The notes: a model not told the origin generated them from the sequence alone. A stretch of DNA of 33,870 nt from Candidatus Terrybacteria bacterium RIFCSPHIGHO2_01_FULL_43_35 (GCA_001822815.1 MHSR01000008.1:1-33870), one strand, 5' to 3'; shown: positions 1 through 8,832, numbered from the stretch's first letter. A program made the numbers and translations.

Positions 1-2
1 AA

Positions 3-392
3 CGCCAAAATTATTCCGTCGTCGTCCCGTCAGATTGGAACATTCAAGAACCAACAGCCGTTTACGATATTTTCAATTTTTTTGATGAAACGAACGGCTG
101 CCGATTTTCTTCCGGATATTCTGAAACCGAGATGACCTTGAGTGATTTTATCGATAAAACTGATCCAAGAAGAGATGAGTTTATTACAGTTAAGAATTAT
201 AGTATAGAGGATTTTAATAATCTGAGCGGAAAATATACAAAATTTGAAATCGAAGAAACGGGATATTTTGAAAGTTTAGATTTTGAAAAAAATAATCATG
301 TATTCAGCATCAGCTTGGGAGTGCTGGATGGAAATCGAGAAATATGTTCTCAAGAGTTATTGCAATTAGCCGAATCTTTGGAGTTGCGTTAG
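3..392 (+). CDS. C-terminal part of a small extracytoplasmic protein (PsbP-like 'YSVVVPSDW' motif), 5' truncated by the window edge
   Basis: Frame stays open upstream of the called ATG132 to the window edge (RQNYSVVVPSDWNIQEPTAVYDIFNF...). Ends at TAG 390-392. Motif resembles the downstream paralogs. Confidence 0.7.
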   Translation, partial: RQNYSVVVPSDWNIQEPTAVYDIFNFFDETNGCRFSSGYSETEMTLSDFIDKTDPRRDEFITVKNYSIEDFNNLSGKYTKFEIEETGYFESLDFEKNNHVFSISLGVLDGNREICSQELLQLAESLELR

Positions 393-1990
393 TCGGTTTA
401 ACGCTTCCAAATTTTGTCTTTGCTGCGGATTTAACTAATCCGCCTTTTGAAGATGACGAGCCGTTTGTTTTAACACGTGGATACGAAACTCCAGCAACGC
501 ATGTTGGCAAAGAACAATATGCATTGGATTTTACACAAAGCGGATGTCTAGCTTTTCGAAAGCCAATTATTGCTGTTGCCGATGGTGAAGTTACAAAAGT
601 TAACGTGGATGATCGTCGTCCGCAGGGTGGAGGAGGGTACGGTTTATTCGTTTTAATTGGACATTCGGATGGAATAAAATCTCGTTATGCTCACCTCGAT
701 GAAGTTTTAATATCTTCGGGTGAAGTAAAAGCCGGAGATGTTGTCGGGTTAATGGGCAATACAGGACATGTTTCCGGAACATCTTGTCCCGAATACCCAG
801 GTCTTCACTTGCATTTCGCAATGTACAATCCAGACAAAAGCGCTTACAAGCCCGAGCCTATGCAAAAATGCACCGACGTCACGAATTCTTCTTCGCCCTG
901 CACTGATTTTACCGCTTGGCACAAATACAAATCGGAAACGATATTAACCCAAGAAGAACCGAAAGATTTAATAGCCAACGTTCAAAGTAGTGATACGGCT
1001 GTAATTTTGCCCAGCAACGATACTTGGTGGAATGATGTTGCGGATTTCTTTGACACGACAGTTTATGGCTGGACGACCATCGCCAACTCAATAGGGGATG
1101 CGTTTGCAAATTCTTTCTCAAATCCGGATCTTTTGAGCGCAAACACATCTCAAACCTTATCTCAAAATGACGCTTTAAATCCGCCATTTGAAGCACCGCT
1201 TGAAGGCTATGCTGTGGATTACGATATTGACAATTCGTCTTCGCCGCAAGATACGGATAACGCATCAAACCTGGTGCCACAGCCAGCACAAGATTCTAAT
1301 ATATTGCCGCCGGATAATTTAGTTAGTGATGATTCGGTTCAAGAGAATAATAGTTTGCCGCAAGATACGCAGATAACAGTTGACTCTAATATAGACGCAA
1401 GGGGCGGAGAGTCTGCGCCGCCTCTTGAGCCGCTTGAACCGTTGAATAATACATCCGAAGAAATTGAGCCGCTTGATACCTCAGAAACGCCAAAAGATTT
1501 TTCTAAGATGACCTCGCAGGAATACGCTGATTTTTTTGGTCCGTATGGTCCTCCTGGCCCCAACGGCAGCACGCCGCCAATTAATGATGCGTCCGTTCCG
1601 CCCGCGGCACCCGCATGCGCTGGTTTCAACGCGGAATATTTTGATAATAGGTTTTTGGAAGGCGTTCCAGTCTTTGTGCGCTGTGAAGGTGCTATAGATT
1701 ATAATTGGCAGCAGGGCAGTCCGGACGCATCAGTGCCCGTAGATGATTTTTCTGTCCGCTGGACAGGCATCTTCCCATTTGAAGACGGCAACTACTTGTT
1801 TTTTATGCTTACCGATGACGGCGCCAAGATTTATGTGGACGGCAACGTTGCTTTTAATGCTTGGTTAGATCAGGCCGTTAAAGCATACTCAGTTAATGTA
1901 CCCATGACCGTCGGACAGCACGAAATACGTTATGAATATTACGAACATACCGTGAACGCGGAATTCCACGCCTCATGGATAAAGCTTTAG
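344..1990 (+). CDS. Secreted M23 (LytM-type) peptidase with Asn/Pro/acidic linker and C-terminal PA14-like domain
   Basis: Signal peptide MFSRVIAISRIFGVALVGLTLPNFVFAA; M23 motifs (HVGKEQYALDF, YAHLDE, GNTGHVSGTSCPEYPGLHLHF); PA14-like C-terminus (FNAEYFDN...FSVRWTGIFPFEDGNYLFFMLTDDGAKIYVDG). Confidence 0.85.
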   Translation: MFSRVIAISRIFGVALVGLTLPNFVFAADLTNPPFEDDEPFVLTRGYETPATHVGKEQYALDFTQSGCLAFRKPIIAVADGEVTKVNVDDRRPQGGGGYGLFVLIGHSDGIKSRYAHLDEVLISSGEVKAGDVVGLMGNTGHVSGTSCPEYPGLHLHFAMYNPDKSAYKPEPMQKCTDVTNSSSPCTDFTAWHKYKSETILTQEEPKDLIANVQSSDTAVILPSNDTWWNDVADFFDTTVYGWTTIANSIGDAFANSFSNPDLLSANTSQTLSQNDALNPPFEAPLEGYAVDYDIDNSSSPQDTDNASNLVPQPAQDSNILPPDNLVSDDSVQENNSLPQDTQITVDSNIDARGGESAPPLEPLEPLNNTSEEIEPLDTSETPKDFSKMTSQEYADFFGPYGPPGPNGSTPPINDASVPPAAPACAGFNAEYFDNRFLEGVPVFVRCEGAIDYNWQQGSPDASVPVDDFSVRWTGIFPFEDGNYLFFMLTDDGAKIYVDGNVAFNAWLDQAVKAYSVNVPMTVGQHEIRYEYYEHTVNAEFHASWIKL

Positions 1991-2105
1991 TCCAGCTCTA
2001 ATTTAGTGCTATCATATAGAAGCTAAAAGCGTAAAGCGAAAAAGTAAAAAGATAACCGGCTTATCCTTCTTTTATGCTTTTCGTTTTGCACTTTACGCTT
2101 TCATT

Positions 2106-2783
2106 ATGCATCTGCCAAACATTCTAAGCTTAATACGCAAAAAACAAGATGAGGACAAGCGTATTATTATTCTCTTCGCAGCCTTTGTATTGAGCTTTTT
2201 GTTCGTTAGCGGATATCTAGGCTGGATATATTGGAAGTACAACGCCCATTTGCAGTACGGCGATCCCAACAATTGGCTCACGCAAGCGTCAGAAGTAAAT
2301 AACTTTTCTTTTCGTTATCCAACTGAAATGGATGTGATAGTTCCCCAAGACCAGATAAAATACCCCATATCTGTGGTTAAGAAAGGGGAGCGCGGCGAAA
2401 GCGTTTTAATTCAGCTTGGTACCTGGGACACCGAACCATTCCAAGATTTGGAAGCGGCGGTAAAAAGATATCAAAGCGCGACCGGCAATAAACGGCAAAG
2501 TGAAAAAATAGAAGAACTTGTTATAGACGGCCGCGGCGGGGTATTGTTTATACAGAATGAAAATACAGGCCGCCGTATTTTAGAAGCCTTGATTTGGGAT
2601 CCGGTCCCAACCACGCAAAACGAAAATGCCGTTCCGGTTACTGTTTCAGGCATATTCGGTTTACCCGGTTCTGCGCGCGAGATTTCTCTGCAGCTGCCTG
2701 GTAACGCCACCGCCAATGATCGTATTTTATACGAAAAACTTTACCGCGAAATACTTAATTCCGTTAAATTTATAAAGAGATAA
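2106..2783 (+). CDS. Small membrane-anchored protein, PsbP-like
   Basis: N-terminal TM segment followed by 'NFSFRYPTEMDVIVP'; shares architecture with the 3096 and 3799 ORFs. Confidence 0.65.
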   Translation: MHLPNILSLIRKKQDEDKRIIILFAAFVLSFLFVSGYLGWIYWKYNAHLQYGDPNNWLTQASEVNNFSFRYPTEMDVIVPQDQIKYPISVVKKGERGESVLIQLGTWDTEPFQDLEAAVKRYQSATGNKRQSEKIEELVIDGRGGVLFIQNENTGRRILEALIWDPVPTTQNENAVPVTVSGIFGLPGSAREISLQLPGNATANDRILYEKLYREILNSVKFIKR

Positions 2784-2808
2784 TTTACCCAGCCCCAGTT
2801 TTGTATCT
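2784..2808. repeat. Left arm of 25-bp inverted repeat flanking the GIY-YIG ORF
   Basis: TTTACCCAGCCCCAGTTTTGTATCT; reverse complement of 3070-3094 with one mismatch. Confidence 0.95.
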
Positions 2809-2813
2809 TTTTT

Positions 2814-3071
2814 ATGTGGATAGTATATATTATTCAGCATGATGTTTCTAAAAATCTATATATTGGTTTTACGAGTGATTTGAAAAGAAGGCTGCTCCAA
2901 CATAATGCCAAAACAACCAAATCCACCAAAAGGAAAATAGGCATGTGGCATATAATTTATGCTGAAGCTTATCGTAGTAGGTCAGATGCCGTTGAACGCG
3001 AAAAGCGATTAAAAAGCCATGGAAGCGCAAAATTCAATTTATATAAACGCATAGCAGGCAGCCTTCTTTAG
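2814..3071 (+). CDS. GIY-YIG domain endonuclease (COG2827/UPF0213-like)
   Basis: MWIVYIIQHDVSKNLYIGFTSDLKRRLLQHN...AVEREKRLKSHGSAKFN: GIY-YIG motif spacing and the (E)REK.LK motif. Confidence 0.9.
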   Translation: MWIVYIIQHDVSKNLYIGFTSDLKRRLLQHNAKTTKSTKRKIGMWHIIYAEAYRSRSDAVEREKRLKSHGSAKFNLYKRIAGSLL

Positions 3072-3094
3072 ATACAAAACTGGAGCTGGGTAAA
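3070..3094. repeat. Right arm of inverted repeat flanking the GIY-YIG ORF
   Basis: AGATACAAAACTGGAGCTGGGTAAA; overlaps the GIY-YIG stop codon. Confidence 0.95.
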
Positions 3095-3095
3095 A

Positions 3096-3719
3096 ATGAA
3101 CATAAAACATCTAAAAATAACCCCTATAATCATAATCATTCTTGTGGCCGCCGTTATTGTTATCCTTGCTGTATTTTGGTATAAAAATAGCAGTTCAATA
3201 CAAAATAATAGCGGCGTTTCTCTTTTTCCTCAGCTTGAGCGTTATTCCGAAGTACCCGCAGATTGGCTCTTGTTTAGCGAAGAAAAGTCTGGTTATTGGT
3301 TGTACTATCCGCCCGATTGGGTTACGGACGACACATTAAAAGACGTTCCCGAGGTTAAGGTGTTTCTTACTAAGGAAAAAGAACCGTCCGAAGGTTTTTT
3401 CATTATCCGTGCAATAACCGAACCCGGCCAGAGCGACCTTTCGTATCTTGATGGCCACTTTGCAGAAACATTCCGTAAGCAGGCCGTTGAAGGGACGTTG
3501 CGCGAAGAAAATGTGAACATTCAGGGCAGGGATTCAAAATCGCTCGAAGCAAAAGTGATCAATGCCGACACAAAAAAACCAGTGGACGCATATTTACTAG
3601 TCATTTCTGGACAGCAGAATAATCCCGCATATGCCATGTCGGCGATTATAGTCGGACCAAACGCGCCAGCGCTACTTGAGCAGGTTCAGCTCATGACTCG
3701 CTCCCTTCGTTTCTTTTAA
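3096..3719 (+). CDS. Small membrane-anchored PsbP-like protein
   Basis: TM anchor plus 'SGYWLYYPPDWVTDD' motif. Confidence 0.7.
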   Translation: MNIKHLKITPIIIIILVAAVIVILAVFWYKNSSSIQNNSGVSLFPQLERYSEVPADWLLFSEEKSGYWLYYPPDWVTDDTLKDVPEVKVFLTKEKEPSEGFFIIRAITEPGQSDLSYLDGHFAETFRKQAVEGTLREENVNIQGRDSKSLEAKVINADTKKPVDAYLLVISGQQNNPAYAMSAIIVGPNAPALLEQVQLMTRSLRFF

Positions 3720-3798
3720 AGGCAGTTGAACTCTTGAACATGCAACCCGTCGTTATCGGACTTCTTACACATTTAATTTTTAAATCCGTTTAATTTTT

Positions 3799-4476
3799 AT
3801 GATTTCTCTACGTCGCCACATCCCGTTTTTGAACCGTAAGCACGTTTCAACAAAAGATAAAATAGTATCAGCCGCCGCGTTGATATTTGTGTTTGTTTTT
3901 ATTTCCGTTGCCCTGGTTTTTCTGCTCGGCAAGCAGGCAGGAGCCCCAACTGAAGACGACACCGCCCGCGGTTTTTCTTTTGAAACCAAAACAGCCCCTT
4001 GTTTAAATGACTCGCAGGCTCTTTGTGATAAAATTTTGCGGCCGGATTATAAATTTTCTGCTGTTGCGCCCAAAGATTGGATAGCCTCACAGCCAAATTC
4101 CGCTACCATTAAAGTTGAGAAAGAGGGCTTGGCGTGTCCTATTTTGTTGATAATGGGAGATAATGACAAATACGTTTCCGCCTCGGGCTGGGTTGATATT
4201 CTGAATCCTCCCGGCAAGAAAGGCCCCTTCATTAAAGACGTATTTGGCGGAGTAATTCCTGTGGGGCCCTCAAACTGGCCTGCCGCGCATATAACCACGC
4301 GGGGCCAGCTTGAAAACATAAGGAAGGAAGTTTATATTCCAGTTGGAAATGTGATTTTTATTTTAAATTATGATTTGAAGGCCCTGGTTGATAAATCCGG
4401 CAATTTTGCGCCGAATCCGGACGAGATCGTGTGTGATAAAGGATTGAATGATCTGCTTGCGGCTGTTAAATTGTAA
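3799..4476 (+). CDS. Small membrane-anchored PsbP-like protein
   Basis: TM anchor plus 'YKFSAVAPKDWIASQPNS' motif. Confidence 0.65.
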   Translation: MISLRRHIPFLNRKHVSTKDKIVSAAALIFVFVFISVALVFLLGKQAGAPTEDDTARGFSFETKTAPCLNDSQALCDKILRPDYKFSAVAPKDWIASQPNSATIKVEKEGLACPILLIMGDNDKYVSASGWVDILNPPGKKGPFIKDVFGGVIPVGPSNWPAAHITTRGQLENIRKEVYIPVGNVIFILNYDLKALVDKSGNFAPNPDEIVCDKGLNDLLAAVKL

Positions 4477-4530
4477 ATTAAAGAGATGATGTTTAAGGAA
4501 TTTTTTTCTTTGTTGGCCATAAAAATAAAG

Positions 4531-4637
4531 CCGCCCAACTCCACTTTTGTTTATAAAGCCCGTTTGATTCTCCAGCCTAAACTTAAGTATGAAATTTTTA
4601 TTTTTGCGCCCTAATAACAAAAAGTGGGGCTGGGTGG
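4531..4637. repeat. Short inverted-repeat element with termini related to the GIY-YIG-flanking repeats
   Basis: Arms CCGCCCAACTCCACTTTTGTTTA (4531-4553) and ATAACAAAAAGTGGGGCTGGGTGG (4614-4637); share CCCARCYCCASTTTTGT with 2784-2808/3070-3094. Confidence 0.8.
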
Positions 4638-5290
4638 TTTTACGTTGGGCGTTTGTTTGCGTTTTGGTAATTCTATCCGCGCTTGCCGTTAAGGAAAAAC
4701 TGACCGTGCCCGCCCCGTATAATTCAAATTACCGCCCGCTTTCAGAGCAAACGGTACCGTTCACCGTTGAGTCTTCCGGGCCGGACGTCGGCGTTTATTC
4801 GCGCACGCTTGATTTTGGTAAGGGGAAATTTATTAGTTTATGGGTTCATCCGCCGGGCGAAGATCTGCGCATTGAAAAATTACGCGTGCGAAAGGAAGGC
4901 GCAACCGATGCAGAAATGCCTTATGCGTGGCTTCGTCTCAACGGCATCCGCGTTTATGTGCGCGTTCCATTTGTAAACGATGTTGCTGTATTTAGCGCAT
5001 TCCCGCCAAAAGATATAAGCAGTTTTAAATACGAAGGATACAAAGACGCGCAGGAAGAACAAAAGCTGTTGCTTGATTTAGAAGATTTGCCTTACATCGC
5101 TCCTGCAAGCGGCCAAACCTCAACACAAATATACGGTCAGTTTGCGCCGGATATCGCCCCGCGCGAACAGCGGCAAGGCATACGTTTTTGCCTTGAAGAG
5201 ATTTCAGGCACACTGTTGCCTTCGGGCCGTAGGGCTTTGACTTCTTTTGCCGCGCCAGTTTGTTTTTCTAGGATGGGCATTTCGCTCTAA
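4589..5290 (+). CDS. Hypothetical membrane-anchored protein
   Basis: Long ORF with one N-terminal TM segment; no family recognised. Confidence 0.65.
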   Translation: MKFLFLRPNNKKWGWVVLRWAFVCVLVILSALAVKEKLTVPAPYNSNYRPLSEQTVPFTVESSGPDVGVYSRTLDFGKGKFISLWVHPPGEDLRIEKLRVRKEGATDAEMPYAWLRLNGIRVYVRVPFVNDVAVFSAFPPKDISSFKYEGYKDAQEEQKLLLDLEDLPYIAPASGQTSTQIYGQFAPDIAPREQRQGIRFCLEEISGTLLPSGRRALTSFAAPVCFSRMGISL

Positions 5291-5329
5291 AGGTCATGAA
5301 TGGGACTATGTTTTTAAAATAAGCGGCGG

Positions 5330-5335
5330 TATAAT
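5330..5335 (+). promoter_or_regulatory. Candidate -10 box TATAAT upstream of ORF 5368
   Basis: Perfect TATAAT 33 nt upstream of ATG; -35 is weak. Confidence 0.45.
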
Positions 5336-5367
5336 AAGTTTAGATGCCGTTAAATTAACTCGTTCAT

Positions 5368-8300
5368 ATGAAAAAAATCACGATCCATTCCAATAAATAC
5401 ACCGCGTTATCGATTGCGATGTTGGTATTATTATACCAGTTAAGCGTCGGTATTTTTTTACCTGAAGTTGCTTACGCTTCTTCGCCGGTTTTTGTCAATA
5501 ACGGTACCGCCGATTCGGGCCTTATTACACCCGGCTCTACAAATGTTGTGGGGTTAAATATAACTCTTCCTCCACTTGACGCGGATACGTTTCTTGATTC
5601 TGATGGCACTGCCGCAACCGTTGCCGGAACGCTTGATTCTGCCTGGGATACCGATGGCATCCAGACGTTCAATTCATCCGGGACATATTCAGATGTTCCC
5701 AACGCCGTCGCGTTTGATTCCGTAAATAACAAGCTTTACGTGGGCGGCTATCAGGATACGAATGGAACGGGAATAGATGCTCTTATTTTGCGTTATAACG
5801 CTAACGGGTCGCTTGATTCGACATGGGATGGCGACGGCAAGGTTATCTATAATTATTCGAGCGGCGAGTTCACCGACGTAAAAGCTCTTGCGTGGGATTC
5901 TGCAAATAACAAGCTTTATGCGGCTGCGCGTTTGGGTACGAACGTAACGGATTTTGCCGTGTTTCGTTTCAACAGCGACGGTTCGCTTGATACGACATGG
6001 GGCAGTACCGGAGTTGTTACCTATAATTCTGGAAGCGCAAGCAATTACGATATTCCTCACGCTATTTTACTGGATGCGGCAACGGGTAAGGTTTATGTGG
6101 CTGGGGAGTATGATGGCTCGACGAGCAACATCGACATGCTCATTCTTCGGTATAACAGTAACGGCACGCTTGATACCACATGGGATTCAGACGGCATAGT
6201 TACTTATAATTCGGGCACGTCTTACGATATTGCGTACGCGCTTGCTTTCGATAGCGTCGATAGCGACCTCTATGTTGGTGGAAGAGGTCCGCTTGAAGAT
6301 GCTACCGTGCTTCGTTACAACAGTAATGGCGCGTTGGATACGGGTTGGGACACAGATGGCATTAAGGTTTATGATTCTGGCGGCGGCAATTATGACCAAA
6401 TTTACGCGTTGGTTTATGACGCTACAAATACGGATTTATACGCCGCGGGCGGACAACAGACTAATGGTTATGACGGTTTTGTTCTTCGTTACAACAGTAA
6501 TGGCGCGTTGGATACAGGTTGGGATACGGATGGCATTCAGACATATAATTCTGGCGGTACGCAAAACGATATATTTCAAGCCATACAGCGAGATTCGGTT
6601 TCGGGAAAGATTTATGCAGTAGGTTGGCAGGCAACGAATGATGCAGACTTTGTAGTGAATCGTTATACCAGCGCTGGCGCGTTGGATACGACATGGGATG
6701 CGGATGGTATTCAAACGTATGATGCGGCCGGCACCCCTTTTGATTCAGATCTTGCGTACGCGGCGGTGCTTGATACAACAAATAGGCGTTTTTATGTGGT
6801 TGGACAACAGAATACGAACGGTATCGATTTTGGGGTTTTGCGTTACTTTACCCATAACGATGGAGCCCCAAGCGCGATTACAAATGGCGATACCCTGGTG
6901 GCAATCGGAGCCAACACGCTTTGTGGAGATACAGACGGCACAACCGCGCCAACGAAAATTCGTACAGACGCCAACACGGATTGCGCAACGATTGATGGAT
7001 CGGTCGTTTTGGGAGAAGACACAACCGGAACCACTTTTAATTTAGGGGCTTCAACATCGCAAGTGCTTTTTCGCGATTCGGTGTCGGTCAACGGCACTTG
7101 GGATAGCGGTGAAGATATTTACTTCGATGCCGATGACAGTCTGCTGTATAACGCCGACACGGTTGATGCTATAACGGTTCGGAATCTTGGTTCTGCGGTG
7201 GATGCGACCGATATCTATATTGTTAAGTGGTGGGTAGACAATGGTGACGGCCAGTTCAGTTCTGCGACAGATGCGATCGTTGATTCGTTGTGTCCGTGGG
7301 ACAGCGCAAATGACTGGGAATGCGGTGATAATACAAGTCTTAGCTATGCCGGCTCTCCCGGAACGACATCACGGATTTATATTACATATGATCTTACGGG
7401 TTCTTCCACTGCTACCACAGGTCAGACAATACAATTACAGGTTGCCGCGTTTTCAGATAGCGGCACCGCAGGCGCATTTAATTCTGGGGATACCGGTATA
7501 TTCTTTTCTAACGCAGGCACTGCCAATACCGGCAATCATGACGGGCCAACGGCTGTAATAACTAACGATAGTACCAGAACAATAGGGAGCGCATCTTCGT
7601 CTTCGTCACCAACACAAAACGGAGTTCCTATTGTTGGCGGAGTTCCGCTTGAGCCGTTGGTTACGAATACCGAAACCGAAACTATTACCGATGAAACCGG
7701 CGGTTCTGTTACGGAAACCGCGGCAAATGACGGAAGTTCAGCAACCGTAAGCGTGGAAGAGGGAACTACAAGCGGAGATGCCGTATTCACAGTGGCAACC
7801 TATGTTGCTTCGGAAGTATTTACCCAAAATCCGTTGCCTTCTGGTTTAGATATTGGAGGCAAGGCCGTTTATGATATTACCGCAACTGTCGGTGGACAAA
7901 GCCTTGATACGTTTGTAAAACCCCTCACGTTAACTTTTGCTTACCAAGAAAATAATTTATCTGCCGGGGTTAGTGAAAATGACTTGCGCTTGGCCGTTTT
8001 TGGCGAAACGGAAAGTAATTGGTACGTTCTTGAAGATGCAGTTGTTGATGTTGCGACCAATACTGTTACCTATCAATCCAACCATCTGACGCGTTTTGCT
8101 TTAGTTAGGCCGGCAGATTCTAGCCCGCCGGCGCAACCAGCCAATGTTTCAGTTGCCGCTATTTCAAACGGTGTCAGGATTTCGTGGCAAAATCCGGCTT
8201 TAGATTTTCATCACGCCCGCATATTGCGAGCGGCAAGCGCAACCGAGACAGGAAGTCTTCTTGCCACCAATCTTATAGGTACGAGCTACGACGACACATC

Positions 8301-8832
8301 TATTTCTTCTTCCGAAGTTTACTACTACAAAGTTTTCAGTATTGACTATGCCGGAAACATGTCTTCGCCCGCCGCTGTTTCGTTCGGCGTCTCCTCTACG
8401 CAGTCGCAGAGCCCACCCGAAGGTCAAGTTTCGCCGGAGTCAAGCGGTGTAGCGGACGGGGATTTAATAAGAGCTCTAAACACGGTTGAGGTTTATGTCA
8501 CTAAAAAAATCGGCGCCACGGTCATAGTAAGGCATATTGTTAACCCGCGCATCTTTGATGTTTACGGCCACTTTGGCGGTAGCGCGGCCTGGAATAAAAT
8601 TGTGCCTGTTGAGAGCTTGGGCAATGCTCGCATTTCAGCATGGGTGCGTGGTTCAGATGGCCGCGTATGGGAAGTTAACGGCGACGCCACCCGTCATTGG
8701 ATGAATATGACTTGGCAGCAATTTGCGTCTCGCGTTGCCGCGGGCGACTCGGCTCTTGCCACCAGTCTTATTTTTGAAGTTAACGATAATGAATTGGCGC
8801 TTTATGCGGTAAGTTCAGACGTGCGTCCATAA
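5368..8832 (+). CDS. Large secreted surface protein: delta-60-like repeats, Fn3 domain, C-terminal repeat module
   Basis: Signal peptide; repeated 'LRYNSNGxLDTTWDxDGIxTYNSG' units every ~58 aa (5640-6850); Fn3-like region; C-terminal 'GDLIRA...VRHIVNPRIFDVYG' unit. Confidence 0.85.
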   Translation: MKKITIHSNKYTALSIAMLVLLYQLSVGIFLPEVAYASSPVFVNNGTADSGLITPGSTNVVGLNITLPPLDADTFLDSDGTAATVAGTLDSAWDTDGIQTFNSSGTYSDVPNAVAFDSVNNKLYVGGYQDTNGTGIDALILRYNANGSLDSTWDGDGKVIYNYSSGEFTDVKALAWDSANNKLYAAARLGTNVTDFAVFRFNSDGSLDTTWGSTGVVTYNSGSASNYDIPHAILLDAATGKVYVAGEYDGSTSNIDMLILRYNSNGTLDTTWDSDGIVTYNSGTSYDIAYALAFDSVDSDLYVGGRGPLEDATVLRYNSNGALDTGWDTDGIKVYDSGGGNYDQIYALVYDATNTDLYAAGGQQTNGYDGFVLRYNSNGALDTGWDTDGIQTYNSGGTQNDIFQAIQRDSVSGKIYAVGWQATNDADFVVNRYTSAGALDTTWDADGIQTYDAAGTPFDSDLAYAAVLDTTNRRFYVVGQQNTNGIDFGVLRYFTHNDGAPSAITNGDTLVAIGANTLCGDTDGTTAPTKIRTDANTDCATIDGSVVLGEDTTGTTFNLGASTSQVLFRDSVSVNGTWDSGEDIYFDADDSLLYNADTVDAITVRNLGSAVDATDIYIVKWWVDNGDGQFSSATDAIVDSLCPWDSANDWECGDNTSLSYAGSPGTTSRIYITYDLTGSSTATTGQTIQLQVAAFSDSGTAGAFNSGDTGIFFSNAGTANTGNHDGPTAVITNDSTRTIGSASSSSSPTQNGVPIVGGVPLEPLVTNTETETITDETGGSVTETAANDGSSATVSVEEGTTSGDAVFTVATYVASEVFTQNPLPSGLDIGGKAVYDITATVGGQSLDTFVKPLTLTFAYQENNLSAGVSENDLRLAVFGETESNWYVLEDAVVDVATNTVTYQSNHLTRFALVRPADSSPPAQPANVSVAAISNGVRISWQNPALDFHHARILRAASATETGSLLATNLIGTSYDDTSISSSEVYYYKVFSIDYAGNMSSPAAVSFGVSSTQSQSPPEGQVSPESSGVADGDLIRALNTVEVYVTKKIGATVIVRHIVNPRIFDVYGHFGGSAAWNKIVPVESLGNARISAWVRGSDGRVWEVNGDATRHWMNMTWQQFASRVAAGDSALATSLIFEVNDNELALYAVSSDVRP

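Noticed and set aside
909-1289. 126-aa antisense ORF inside the M23 gene
   Set aside because: Fully inside a well-supported CDS, with low-complexity Cys/His/Leu composition; no independent evidence.
1987-2012. Possible third copy of the CCCAGCTCCAGTTTTGT terminus (TCCAGCTCTAATTTAGTGCTAT)
   Set aside because: Too diverged and no partner arm found; similarity may be chance.
5689-6714. Long antisense ORFs across the delta-60 repeat gene
   Set aside because: Repetitive coding sequence mirrored on the opposite strand; periodic artefact with no own start signals.
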